Shown piece by piece: positions 19,061-26,554 of a stretch of DNA of 64,000 nt (positions within the stretch are counted from its first letter, which is position 1; each line of letters starts with the position of its first letter). The stretch covers positions 310,001 to 374,000 of the forward strand of contig NZ_BMED01000004.1 in NCBI RefSeq assembly GCF_014636315.1, written 5' to 3'. Source of the stretch: Parundibacterium terreum (GTDB taxonomy: Bacteria; Pseudomonadota; Gammaproteobacteria; Burkholderiales; Burkholderiaceae_D). The position numbers were made by a program, and so were the translations under genes. A model generated the notes under the pieces. That model searched no databases. It was not told the origin of the DNA and saw only the letters and a list, made by a program, of their open reading frames with translations.

Positions 19061-19165
19061 ATGAAAAACGGCAAGAAACCAAGCAACATCAGGACCGCGT
19101 TGATATTAGCTTCCGTCGCGCTGGTATTTTTTGTTGGCATCATCATCAAGCAATCGCTGCACTGA
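19061..19165 (+). CDS. Cytochrome oxidase small assembly protein (34 aa)
   Basis: A very short gene with a polar Lys-rich start (MKNGKKPSNIRTALILASV) and one membrane helix ending at IIIKQSLH. It sits between coxA and ctaG, 39 bases after coxA and 17 bases before ctaG. Peptides of this size and layout at this position in betaproteobacteria are annotated as cytochrome oxidase small assembly protein. The call rests on position and shape. Confidence 0.75.
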   Translation: MKNGKKPSNIRTALILASVALVFFVGIIIKQSLH

Positions 19166-19182
19166 GAAAGTAAGGGATTGCC

Positions 19183-19785
19183 ATGAGTGATGAATCAAAC
19201 GAAACAGCATCAGGCGCCAAAAAGCTGAATCTGGTCGTACTGAAGAAGTTGCTGGTGGTTGCCGTGCTGATGTTCGGTTTTGGTTACGGTCTGGTGCCGG
19301 TCTATAAGCAGATTTGCGAATTGACCGGGGTCAATATCCTGACTACCAAGGATGATACGGTACAGCCTGTCAGCAATTCGCAAATCGACAAGACGCGTGA
19401 AATAACGATAGAGTTTGATGCCAACACGCAGGGGCCATGGAGATTCCGTCCTACGGTCAGCAGCATGAAAGTGCATCCCGGCGAAATGTCGACAATCGTG
19501 TATGAAGTAGTCAACAAGCAGTCGTACAAGATGGATGCGCAAGCGATCCCCAGCTACGCACCGCAGCAGGCTACGGCGTACTTCAAGAAAGTGGAGTGCT
19601 TCTGCTTCAAGCAGCAGACTTTGGGACCAAATGAAGCGAAGCAGATGCCGGTCGTGTTCTTTGTTGATCCGGCCCTGCCCAAGGATGTAAAGACAATTAC
19701 CTTGTCCTATACTTTCTTTGAAGTGGGTGGCCAGCCTAAGACAGCGGGCCAGCAGGAAGATAAAGCACCAGGCAAGGCGGGTTGA
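19183..19785 (+). CDS. ctaG: Cytochrome c oxidase assembly protein CtaG/Cox11
   Basis: A 200-residue copper chaperone anchored by one N-terminal helix (LLVVAVLMFGFGYGLVPVYK). The copper-binding motif is ECFCFKQQTL. Cox11 inserts CuB into subunit I from the periplasmic side. Length and motif are standard. The stop codon shares one base with the ATG of the next gene. Confidence 0.94.
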   Translation: MSDESNETASGAKKLNLVVLKKLLVVAVLMFGFGYGLVPVYKQICELTGVNILTTKDDTVQPVSNSQIDKTREITIEFDANTQGPWRFRPTVSSMKVHPGEMSTIVYEVVNKQSYKMDAQAIPSYAPQQATAYFKKVECFCFKQQTLGPNEAKQMPVVFFVDPALPKDVKTITLSYTFFEVGGQPKTAGQQEDKAPGKAG

Positions 19786-20012
19786 TGGAAGATATACCGG
19801 AAGATGCAAGGCCGGCCAGCAAGCGAAAGATGTCCTTCGGGGCGACGGTGAGGGCAGTACTGTGGTCCTTTCTGGGAATCAGGAAAGGCAAGGATTACGA
19901 AAAAGATGTGGAGCAGCTCAATCCCATCCATGTAATCATCGCCGGCATCATCGGGGCAATACTGTTTATTACGATACTGATACTCATCGTAAAGAGTGTC
20001 GTTGCAAAATAA
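19785..20012 (+). CDS. DUF2970 domain-containing membrane protein
   Basis: A 75-residue protein: a cytoplasmic N-terminus with the conserved FGATVRAVLWSFLGIRKGK segment, then one helix (IHVIIAGIIGAILFITILIL). DUF2970 genes occur between ctaG and coxC in many betaproteobacteria; the function is unknown, presumably oxidase assembly. The ATG at 19785 overlaps the ctaG stop by one base. Confidence 0.85.
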   Translation: MEDIPEDARPASKRKMSFGATVRAVLWSFLGIRKGKDYEKDVEQLNPIHVIIAGIIGAILFITILILIVKSVVAK

Positions 20013-20086
20013 GGAATACGGGATCTACAGGCCTTGCGCCGGGATCAACGTAGATTAAAAGTTTAAATTTGTATCGGGAGATGGAA

Positions 20087-20947
20087 ATGAGTTCTCAACA
20101 CGCTAAAGCACCTTATTACTTCGTGCCTGGTCCTTCCAAATGGCCGGTATTGGCTGGTGCGTCTTTGCTGGTAACGATGCTGGGTGCCGCAGGCTGGGTC
20201 AACAGCGTGCCAGGAGCCAACATCATCAATATCGTCGGTATTGTGTTGACATTGGTGGTCCTGTATTTCTGGTTTGGCGATGCCATCAAGGAATCCGAAG
20301 GCGGCCTGTACAGCCCGCGTATCGACGTCTCCTACCGCTGGAGCATGAGCTGGTTCATCTTCTCTGAAGTGATGTTCTTCGGTGCATTCTTCGGCGCCTT
20401 GTTCTATGCACGTTCGATTTCCATGCCTTGGCTGGCCGATCTGGATCACAAAGTACTGTGGCCTGACTTTGCCGCTCACTGGGGTAATACCGGTCCTGCA
20501 GGCACGATAGAAGCATTCAAGGCGATGGGTCCTTTCCCTATCCCAACGATCAATACCGCACTGCTGCTGACTTCCGGCGTGACCTTGACTATCTCCCATC
20601 ACGCGCTGCGTGAAGGCCATCGCGCCAAGACTGCATTCTGGTTGTTTGCGACGATAGTACTGGGCGCCGTGTTCATGGGCTTCCAGATGTTTGAGTACTA
20701 TCATGCTTACCACGAGCTGAACCTGAAACTGACTTCCGGCATCTACGGTTCCACTTTCTTCCTGCTGACCGGCTTCCACGGTTTCCACGTGACTATGGGT
20801 GCGATCATGCTGGCAGTCGTACTGCGCCGCGTACTGAAAGGCCACTTCACACCTGAGCATCACTTCGCGTTCGAAGGCGCCGCCTGGTATTGGCACTTTG
20901 TTGACGTGGTATGGCTGGGTCTGTATGTTGTTGTGTACTGGCTGTAA
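20087..20947 (+). CDS. coxC: Cytochrome c oxidase subunit III
   Basis: A seven-helix subunit of 286 residues starting at ATG 20087, with GGGAG 6 bases upstream. Family motifs include SWFIFSEVMFFGAFFGALF, LTGFHGFHVTMGAIML and the C-terminal WYWHFVDVVWLGLYVVVYWL. Subunit III stabilises the core and is part of the proton-uptake side. A strong terminator follows. Confidence 0.96.
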   Translation: MSSQHAKAPYYFVPGPSKWPVLAGASLLVTMLGAAGWVNSVPGANIINIVGIVLTLVVLYFWFGDAIKESEGGLYSPRIDVSYRWSMSWFIFSEVMFFGAFFGALFYARSISMPWLADLDHKVLWPDFAAHWGNTGPAGTIEAFKAMGPFPIPTINTALLLTSGVTLTISHHALREGHRAKTAFWLFATIVLGAVFMGFQMFEYYHAYHELNLKLTSGIYGSTFFLLTGFHGFHVTMGAIMLAVVLRRVLKGHFTPEHHFAFEGAAWYWHFVDVVWLGLYVVVYWL

Positions 20948-20998
20948 TCGCAGCGCAGACTACAGCACAAGCAATTTGCAAGTAAGTAGCAAGTAATT

Positions 20999-21025
20999 AA
21001 AAAGCCGCACTCAGTGCGGCTTTTT
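20999..21025 (+). terminator. Intrinsic terminator after coxC
   Basis: A perfect 10-bp stem (AAAGCCGCAC / GTGCGGCTTT) with a TCA loop and flanking A and T runs, so it can act on both strands. It separates coxC from the convergent DUF2909 gene. Confidence 0.85.
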
Positions 21026-21122
21026 CTTAGGTTCGAGAATTTTAGCCGTGACGGGCTGAACCAGATGCTTTATTCAGGGTCTCAAGCTTTAGTGTAGACT
21101 CATGCTCCAGCCTTGGCAGGGT

Positions 21123-21323
21123 TTAATGGATGCCGGTAGGCTGTATCCAGCCCAGGCGGTTGGCGATCAGGATGAAAATGAACAGGCTGATCGAAAAGCC
21201 CACGCGGAATGCCAGGGCCTTGACTGTGCGATTGCTTTTGCCTTTGTCCTTCATCAGGTAAACGAGGGCAGATCCCATGCTGAAAATGATGAGGATGAAG
21301 GCAATGGCAACAATAATTTTCAT
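21123..21323 (-). CDS. Twin-transmembrane protein (DUF2909 type)
   Basis: A 66-residue protein starting at ATG 21323, made almost wholly of two helices (IIVAIAFILIIFSMGSALVY and FSISLFIFILIANRLG) joined by a short charged MKDKGKSNRTVK loop. DUF2909 proteins often lie beside the oxidase assembly genes. It runs against the direction of the cox genes, between coxC and SURF1, so it is not cotranscribed with them. Function unknown. Confidence 0.8.
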   Translation of the reverse strand: MKIIVAIAFILIIFSMGSALVYLMKDKGKSNRTVKALAFRVGFSISLFIFILIANRLGWIQPTGIH

Positions 21324-21401
21324 GATGAGCTTTAAGTGAAACCGCGGCACGTTTTCCGCGTATCAGGACTGAGTAAAGTCATATTGTAATGCGATTCCGC
21401 G

Positions 21402-22130
21402 ATGCCCCTTAAATTTCGCATCCGCCTTATTCCGTTGCTGGTGACGATAGCGCTGGTGATACTGGGCGTATCTCTTGCACAATGGCAAACCCGGCGCGCG
21501 CATGAGAAAGAACAGATAGACGAGCAGATGCACCAGCGGGCGCTGTTGCCGCCTCTGGTTCTCGGGTCGCAAGCCGTGATTGCCAAAGATGTCGCCTTCA
21601 GGCATGTCCGGCTGAACGGTCAGTTCGTTTCCAGCTTGCCGCTGTATCTGGACAATCGCGCGCTGCACGGTGCGGCAGGGTTTTACGTGATGATGCCGTT
21701 TAAAATCCAGGGTAGCGACATGCATGTGCTGGTAGCGCGCGGCTGGCAGCCGCGTAATGCGCAAGACCGCAGTAAAATGCCGGCGCTGGCGACGCCCGAA
21801 GGCATGGTGCAGATAGAAGGCATCGCACGCGAAAATATAGACAGGGTGATGCAACTGGGGCAGGCAAGCGCTATTGCTCCGGGTGCCATCCTGCAAAATA
21901 TCAGCGCTGCCGACCTTGCGCGGCAGGCTCATCTGAACATGCAGGACATCATTGTGGAACAGACTTCCGAAGTGCAGGATGGCCTGCAGCGCGACTGGCC
22001 CCTGCCGTCCGCAGGCGCCGACAAGCACCGGGCCTATGCGTTTCAATGGTATGCGCTGTCCTTGATGGCAATCATTTTTTTCGTAGTAACAGGATTTACA
22101 GGATATCGTCGTGGAAAAGTCAGTCAATAA
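21402..22130 (+). CDS. SURF1 family protein
   Basis: A 242-residue assembly factor with one helix at each end (LIPLLVTIALVILGVSLAQW; ALSLMAIIFFVVTGFTGY) and a periplasmic domain between them, the Shy1/SURF1 layout, including FRHVRLNGQF and VARGWQP. SURF1 helps place heme a in subunit I. It starts the second cox block (SURF1 to SCO), which has its own upstream space and probably its own promoter. Confidence 0.92.
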   Translation: MPLKFRIRLIPLLVTIALVILGVSLAQWQTRRAHEKEQIDEQMHQRALLPPLVLGSQAVIAKDVAFRHVRLNGQFVSSLPLYLDNRALHGAAGFYVMMPFKIQGSDMHVLVARGWQPRNAQDRSKMPALATPEGMVQIEGIARENIDRVMQLGQASAIAPGAILQNISAADLARQAHLNMQDIIVEQTSEVQDGLQRDWPLPSAGADKHRAYAFQWYALSLMAIIFFVVTGFTGYRRGKVSQ

Positions 22131-22701
22131 AAGTTCTGGTCGCTGGAAGCTGTTTTTGATCGTTGCCGTCTGCGCGGCGCCGATGGTGTTTTCCTATCTG
22201 GCCTATTATGTGATCAAGCCGGAAGGGCGCACCAACTACGGCGCCATCCTGGATCCGCGCCAATACCCTATGCCCAAGCTGGGTTCCACGCTGCTCGGCG
22301 GCGAAAGCAAGGAACTTGATGCGTATAAAGGCAAGTGGATCATGTTGCAGGCAGACAGCGGCGATTGCGCCGAAGCCTGCAAGAAAAAACTGTATGACAT
22401 GCGCCAGTTGCGTTTGATACAGGGCAAGGAGATGGACAGGATAGAGCGCGTCTGGCTGATCACCGATGACAAGCCCATCGATACCGTGCTGATACGCGAA
22501 TATGACGGCACCCGCATGCTGCAGGTCAAGCCGGAACTGCTGAAAGCCTGGCTGCCGACTGAATCCGGCACCAGCATCAACGACCATATCTATATGATAG
22601 ACCCGCTGGGTAACCTAATGATGCGCTTTCCCAAGGATGCCGACCCCAACAAGGTCAAGAAAGACATCATCAAGCTGCTGAAGGCTTCGGCGATAGGCTG
22701 A
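22111..22701 (+). CDS. SCO-like thioredoxin-fold membrane protein
   Basis: A 196-residue protein with one N-terminal helix (LFLIVAVCAAPMVFSYLAYY) and a thioredoxin-like domain. It carries a C-x-x-x-C pair (SGDCAEACKKK), the spacing used by SCO copper chaperones, although the flanking sequence is divergent. Such a gene is often found between SURF1 and ctaA in betaproteobacteria. The start is GTG at 22111, overlapping the SURF1 end by 20 bases. Probably works in CuA site maturation. Confidence 0.75.
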   Translation: MEKSVNKSSGRWKLFLIVAVCAAPMVFSYLAYYVIKPEGRTNYGAILDPRQYPMPKLGSTLLGGESKELDAYKGKWIMLQADSGDCAEACKKKLYDMRQLRLIQGKEMDRIERVWLITDDKPIDTVLIREYDGTRMLQVKPELLKAWLPTESGTSINDHIYMIDPLGNLMMRFPKDADPNKVKKDIIKLLKASAIG

Positions 22702-22703
22702 TC

Positions 22704-23771
22704 ATGCATATCCTGCAACTCGCCATTACCGCCTTGCTGGTCGCGCTGCTGCCATTGACCGTGGTGTGGGTATCTGCCGACCAGAACAAGTATCGCAAGC
22801 TGATTGCGGTCACATTATTCCTGACCTTTGACCTGATCATGTTCGGCGCATTTACGCGTCTGACGGACTCGGGACTGGGTTGCCCGGATTGGCCAGGTTG
22901 CTATGGCGAGGCGAACCCCTTCCTCGCGCACGCATCGATCAAGGCGGCTGAGGCCATCATGCCGACCGGCCCGGTCAGCGTGCAAAAGGCCTGGATAGAA
23001 ATGATACATCGCTACCTGGCGATGGCGGTCGGCGTGCTGATCGTTGCGCAAATGATCATTGCCTGGCGTGACCGCATCAAGGGTAGGAAAGTGCTTAGCT
23101 CCCCCTGGCTGCCGACCGGCCTGTTTTTCTTTGTCTGCTTGCAGGGAGCCTTCGGCGCCTGGACCGTTACGCTGAAGCTGCAGCCGGTCATCGTGACCAC
23201 TCATCTTTTGCTGGGCATGGGCCTGCTCGGTCTGCTGGCCTGGTTGTCGGCGCAGCAATCGGTGCATCAATATGTGGCTAACCGTAGCCTGGTCATGCCT
23301 GCTACGCTGGCGCTGCTGCTGCTGGTGATACAAATTGCGCTGGGTGGGTGGGTTAGTACTAACTATGCCGCTTTAGCTTGCCATGATTACCCACTTTGCA
23401 GCGGTGCGGTGATTCCGCAGATGGATTTCGAGCATGGTTTTACGCTGTGGCGGCAACTGGGGCAGAAAGCCAATGGCGAGTTCCTGCCGTTTCAGGCGCT
23501 GGTGGCGATACACTGGGTGCACAGAAATTTCGCGCTGCTGGTGATCACCGTAGTCGCCTGGGCCGCGTTCAAGGCCACAAAGACCGCAGGGCTGGAAAAT
23601 CTGGGCAAGGGGCTGCTGGCGGTGATCGCCGTGCAATTTCTGTCCGGTGTCTCGACCATCTTCTTTTCTTGGCCTTTGCTGATCGCGGTAATTCACAATG
23701 GCGGGGCGGCTTTACTCTTGCTATTGCTGTGCATGTTAAACTATAGGGCTAGGCTCGCCTCTAAACATTGA
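22704..23771 (+). CDS. ctaA: Heme A synthase (COX15/CtaA)
   Basis: An eight-helix protein of 355 residues. Conserved segments are [21 protein letters not shown] near the first third, [12 protein letters not shown] and [11 protein letters not shown] with heme-ligand His residues. It oxidises the heme O methyl group to the formyl group of heme A. It starts 2 bases after the preceding stop. Confidence 0.95.
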   Translation: MHILQLAITALLVALLPLTVVWVSADQNKYRKLIAVTLFLTFDLIMFGAFTRLTDSGLGCPDWPGCYGEANPFLAHASIKAAEAIMPTGPVSVQKAWIEMIHRYLAMAVGVLIVAQMIIAWRDRIKGRKVLSSPWLPTGLFFFVCLQGAFGAWTVTLKLQPVIVTTHLLLGMGLLGLLAWLSAQQSVHQYVANRSLVMPATLALLLLVIQIALGGWVSTNYAALACHDYPLCSGAVIPQMDFEHGFTLWRQLGQKANGEFLPFQALVAIHWVHRNFALLVITVVAWAAFKATKTAGLENLGKGLLAVIAVQFLSGVSTIFFSWPLLIAVIHNGGAALLLLLLCMLNYRARLASKH

Positions 23772-23799
23772 GCCTCCTTGCCGTTTTTACCATATCCTT

Positions 23800-24684
23800 A
23801 TGAGCACTCTGAGCCTACCCGCCAACCGCTTTGCCCAATATATGGCCCTGACCAAGCCGCGTGTCACGCAGCTGGCCGTGTTTTGCGCCGTGATCGGCAT
23901 GTTCCTGGCAACGCCCGACCTGCCGGACTGGCGCGTGGTTGTCGCTGCGACCATAGGTATCTGGCTGCTGGCCGGCGCTGCATTTGCCGTCAACTGCCTG
24001 GTTGAGCGCGAGATCGATTCCCGCATGGCGCGTACTGCGCGCCGCCCCATGGCGCAAGGCGAGATCACGGTACCGCAAACCCTGGTGTTTTCCGGCGTTA
24101 TCGGCGGCGCAGGCATGTGGGTGCTGTATAACTTTGTCAATCCTCTTACCATGTGGCTGACCTTCGCCACCTTTGTCGGCTATGCAGTGATCTACACCAT
24201 CATCCTGAAGCCTTCGACACCGCAGAATATTGTCATCGGCGGCCTGTCCGGCGCGATGCCGCCTGCGCTGGGCTGGGCAGCGATCGCCAACGACGTGCCT
24301 ATGCAGGCCTGGCTGCTGGTGCTGATCATTTTCATCTGGACGCCGCCGCACTTCTGGGCGTTGGCCATGTACCGCCGTGACGACTACGCAAAATCCGGCC
24401 TGCCCATGCTGCCTATTACGCATGGCCTGGAGTTCACCCGCTTCCATATCTGGCTGTATACGATAGCGCTGTTTGCTACGACGATGATGCCGTATGCGGT
24501 GCACATGAGCGGCCTGATCTACCTCGTCAGTGCAGTGATCCTGGGCGGCATCTTCCTGTGGTATTCATGGCGCATCTACAAGCATTACGATGACATCCTG
24601 GCGCGCAAGACCTTTGCCTATTCCATCGTCTACCTGTCGCTGCTGTTCGTTGCATTGCTGGTAGACCATTACATCAAGCTGTGA
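23800..24684 (+). CDS. ctaB: Protoheme IX farnesyltransferase (heme O synthase)
   Basis: A polyprenyltransferase of 294 residues with several helices. The N-x-x-x-(D/E)-x-x-x-D-type substrate motif reads [19 protein letters not shown], with a second Asp-rich region around [14 protein letters not shown]. It adds farnesyl to heme B to give heme O, the substrate of ctaA. Its stop overlaps the alternative GTG of the next gene. Confidence 0.95.
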   Translation: MSTLSLPANRFAQYMALTKPRVTQLAVFCAVIGMFLATPDLPDWRVVVAATIGIWLLAGAAFAVNCLVEREIDSRMARTARRPMAQGEITVPQTLVFSGVIGGAGMWVLYNFVNPLTMWLTFATFVGYAVIYTIILKPSTPQNIVIGGLSGAMPPALGWAAIANDVPMQAWLLVLIIFIWTPPHFWALAMYRRDDYAKSGLPMLPITHGLEFTRFHIWLYTIALFATTMMPYAVHMSGLIYLVSAVILGGIFLWYSWRIYKHYDDILARKTFAYSIVYLSLLFVALLVDHYIKL

Positions 24685-24692
24685 AAGCCTGC

Positions 24693-25277
24693 ATGAAAAC
24701 CCTGTTCCGCCTTGCCTGCCTGCTGCTGGTATTGTCGCTGGCCGCTTGCGGCCAGGACAACAAACCGCAATTCAAGAATACCGACCTGACCGGCCTCGAC
24801 TATGCGAAGGATTTCGCATTGACCGACCACAATGGCAAGCCGCGCACGCTGGCAGACTTCAAGGGTAAGGCGGTCGTGATGTTCTTCGGCTATACCCAAT
24901 GCCCCGATGTATGCCCGACCACGATGGCCGAAATGGCGACGGTGATGAAGCAACTGGGGCCGGATGCAGACCGGGTACAGGTATTGTTTGTGACCATCGA
25001 TCCCGAGCGCGATACGCAGGCGCTGCTGGCCAGCTATGTACCGGCCTTTGATCCGCGCTTCCTCGGCTTGTATGGCGACAAGGCAGCGACCGACAAAGTG
25101 GCCAAGGAATTCAAGGTGTTTTACCAGAAGGTACCCGGCAAGACGCCAGACTCGTACACGATGGACCATACCGCCGGCTCCTATGTGTTTGATCCTCAGG
25201 GACGCATACGCCTGTTCCTGCGCCACGGTCAGGGTGCAGAACCTGTCGTGCATGATTTGAAGCTGCTGTTGCAGTAA
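24693..25277 (+). CDS. SCO family copper chaperone lipoprotein
   Basis: A SCO1/SenC-type protein of about 194 residues. The N-terminus has a lipobox (LLLVLSLAACGQD), and the copper site is the C-x-x-x-C in YTQCPDVCPTTMAEM with the distal His in MDHTAGSYVFD. It delivers copper to or reduces the CuA site of subunit II. ATG 24693 is preferred; a GTG at 24681 overlaps the ctaB stop. A terminator follows at 25301. Confidence 0.93.
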   Translation: MKTLFRLACLLLVLSLAACGQDNKPQFKNTDLTGLDYAKDFALTDHNGKPRTLADFKGKAVVMFFGYTQCPDVCPTTMAEMATVMKQLGPDADRVQVLFVTIDPERDTQALLASYVPAFDPRFLGLYGDKAATDKVAKEFKVFYQKVPGKTPDSYTMDHTAGSYVFDPQGRIRLFLRHGQGAEPVVHDLKLLLQ

Positions 25278-25300
25278 GCTGAAAAGATCTCGTTTTCACG

Positions 25301-25331
25301 AAAAAGCCCGGTGATGTCGCCGGGCTTTTCA
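25301..25331 (+). terminator. Intrinsic terminator after cox operon
   Basis: A 10-bp stem AAAAGCCCGG / CCGGGCTTTT with an 8-base loop, followed by T residues on the plus strand, 24 bases past the SCO gene. Confidence 0.82.
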
Positions 25332-25399
25332 TTTGTGCGCTTAGTATGGACAGGCACCATGATGGCCACAATCTCATTTTGAGGTGACCCGCCGGGCAA

Positions 25400-25426
25400 T
25401 AAAAAAGCCCGCGCACGGCGGGCTTT
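25400..25426 (-). terminator. Intrinsic terminator after PEP-CTERM gene
   Basis: On the minus strand, a 9-bp stem (AAAGCCCGC / GCGGGCTTT) with a run of T residues, 22 bases past the stop of the PEP-CTERM gene. Confidence 0.8.
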
Positions 25427-25447
25427 GATCAAGCTGGCATTAAATGC

Positions 25448-26140
25448 TTAGGCTTGTTTGCTTTTTGCTGCCTTACGACGTGCTACGCCCATGCCGAATA
25501 CGCCCAGGCCCAGCAATGCCAGCGATGCTGGTTCTGGAACTGCGGATACGCGTACGTTGTCCAGGCCTTCGGTGGAGATAAAACCACCGTAGGTTTGTGT
25601 CTGGATAGTCGCCAGGGAGAATGTTTCACCGGCTGTCGCAACAACACCGAAGAAGCCGCTGGAAGTGAAGTTGAATACAGTTGTTGTGTGGCCGTTGATG
25701 GTCAGTGAATAGGCGTCGGTTACATCTGTATTAAACCAGTCAAAGCCAAAGGCTGTCGTGCCAGCTGCAAATTTGAATGTCGAAGTTGGACCTACGCCAC
25801 CGTTAGCACCACTGCCATCGCCCCAGCCATAAAAATTTTGACCTGCAAACACGCCTGGGATAGAGGTATTGTCGGAAGCACCTGTCGCAATCGTACCTGT
25901 TGCGATACCGCTGCGATCACCGTTGGAGACGCTGGACAGAGAGAAACCGTTAAAGCTGCCGGAGTAGTTATTGTTTGACACACCAACTGTCGCACCGCTG
26001 AATGTTTCCAGCGTTGTTTGACCTGCTGCCGCCTGGAAGGCTGCCAGATTAGTAAAGGTGAGTATCGTAGCTTGAGCGGATGTAGACAGGGCAGCGCCCA
26101 ATACGATTGCAGCTAAGGAGATTTTCTTTGAGATTTTCAT
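25448..26140 (-). CDS. PEP-CTERM sorting domain protein
   Basis: A 230-residue exported protein: signal peptide (IVLGAALSTSAQA), a Gly/Ser/Thr/Asn-rich beta domain, then a C-terminal sorting signal with VPEPASLALLGLGVFGMGVA and a basic tail ARRKAAKSKQA. PEP-CTERM proteins are cut and sorted by exosortase EpsH, usually in exopolysaccharide-making Gram-negatives. No exosortase gene is in the window, so one is expected elsewhere. A good ribosome site (GAGGGA) precedes the ATG. Confidence 0.9.
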   Translation of the reverse strand: MKISKKISLAAIVLGAALSTSAQATILTFTNLAAFQAAAGQTTLETFSGATVGVSNNNYSGSFNGFSLSSVSNGDRSGIATGTIATGASDNTSIPGVFAGQNFYGWGDGSGANGGVGPTSTFKFAAGTTAFGFDWFNTDVTDAYSLTINGHTTTVFNFTSSGFFGVVATAGETFSLATIQTQTYGGFISTEGLDNVRVSAVPEPASLALLGLGVFGMGVARRKAAKSKQA

Positions 26141-26554
26141 GCATTTCCCTCGGTACGGGCTTCTGGGCCCGGATTTTTTGAATTAATGGTGGAAGAGGAA
26201 TTCGCCACTATTGCACCTGGCTTTCCTGCTACTTGTTTCTATATAGCAATAACAATGCCAGAAAAAAATATTTATTTAAATCAATAACTTAAAGCGCGCG
26301 AAGGCGATTTACATGTATGAACTGTAAAATATTTCGACAAGAAAATTTTGCATTTGTATCTATTCATATTGCTATTGGCTGCCATTGCTTGCTGTTAAAG
26401 GCTGTTAGCAGCTATTGGGGAGCGCAATAGATTGAACTCCCCTGCAAGCTTGCATAGAGAGTTGTCATTGAAGGGGGCGAGAGGGGGAGCAGTCCAGAGG
26501 GCCGTGGCCAGTGGACCGCTTCGATTGATGAGCAAGCGGTGAAGACGCGATAAG
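26141..26554. other. Intergenic region, PEP-CTERM promoter side
   Basis: A 414-base gap between the 5' end of the PEP-CTERM gene and the 3' end of nasA. The left half is AT-rich and must hold the PEP-CTERM promoter. The right half is GC-richer with a GGGGAG...CTCCCC hairpin (about 26416-26441) that may end the nas transcript, though no T run follows it. No gene is visible. Confidence 0.5.

Noticed and set aside
26141..26260. A sigma-54 promoter for the PEP-CTERM gene
   Set aside because: A GG-N10-GC pair is present but the flanking bases fit the consensus poorly.
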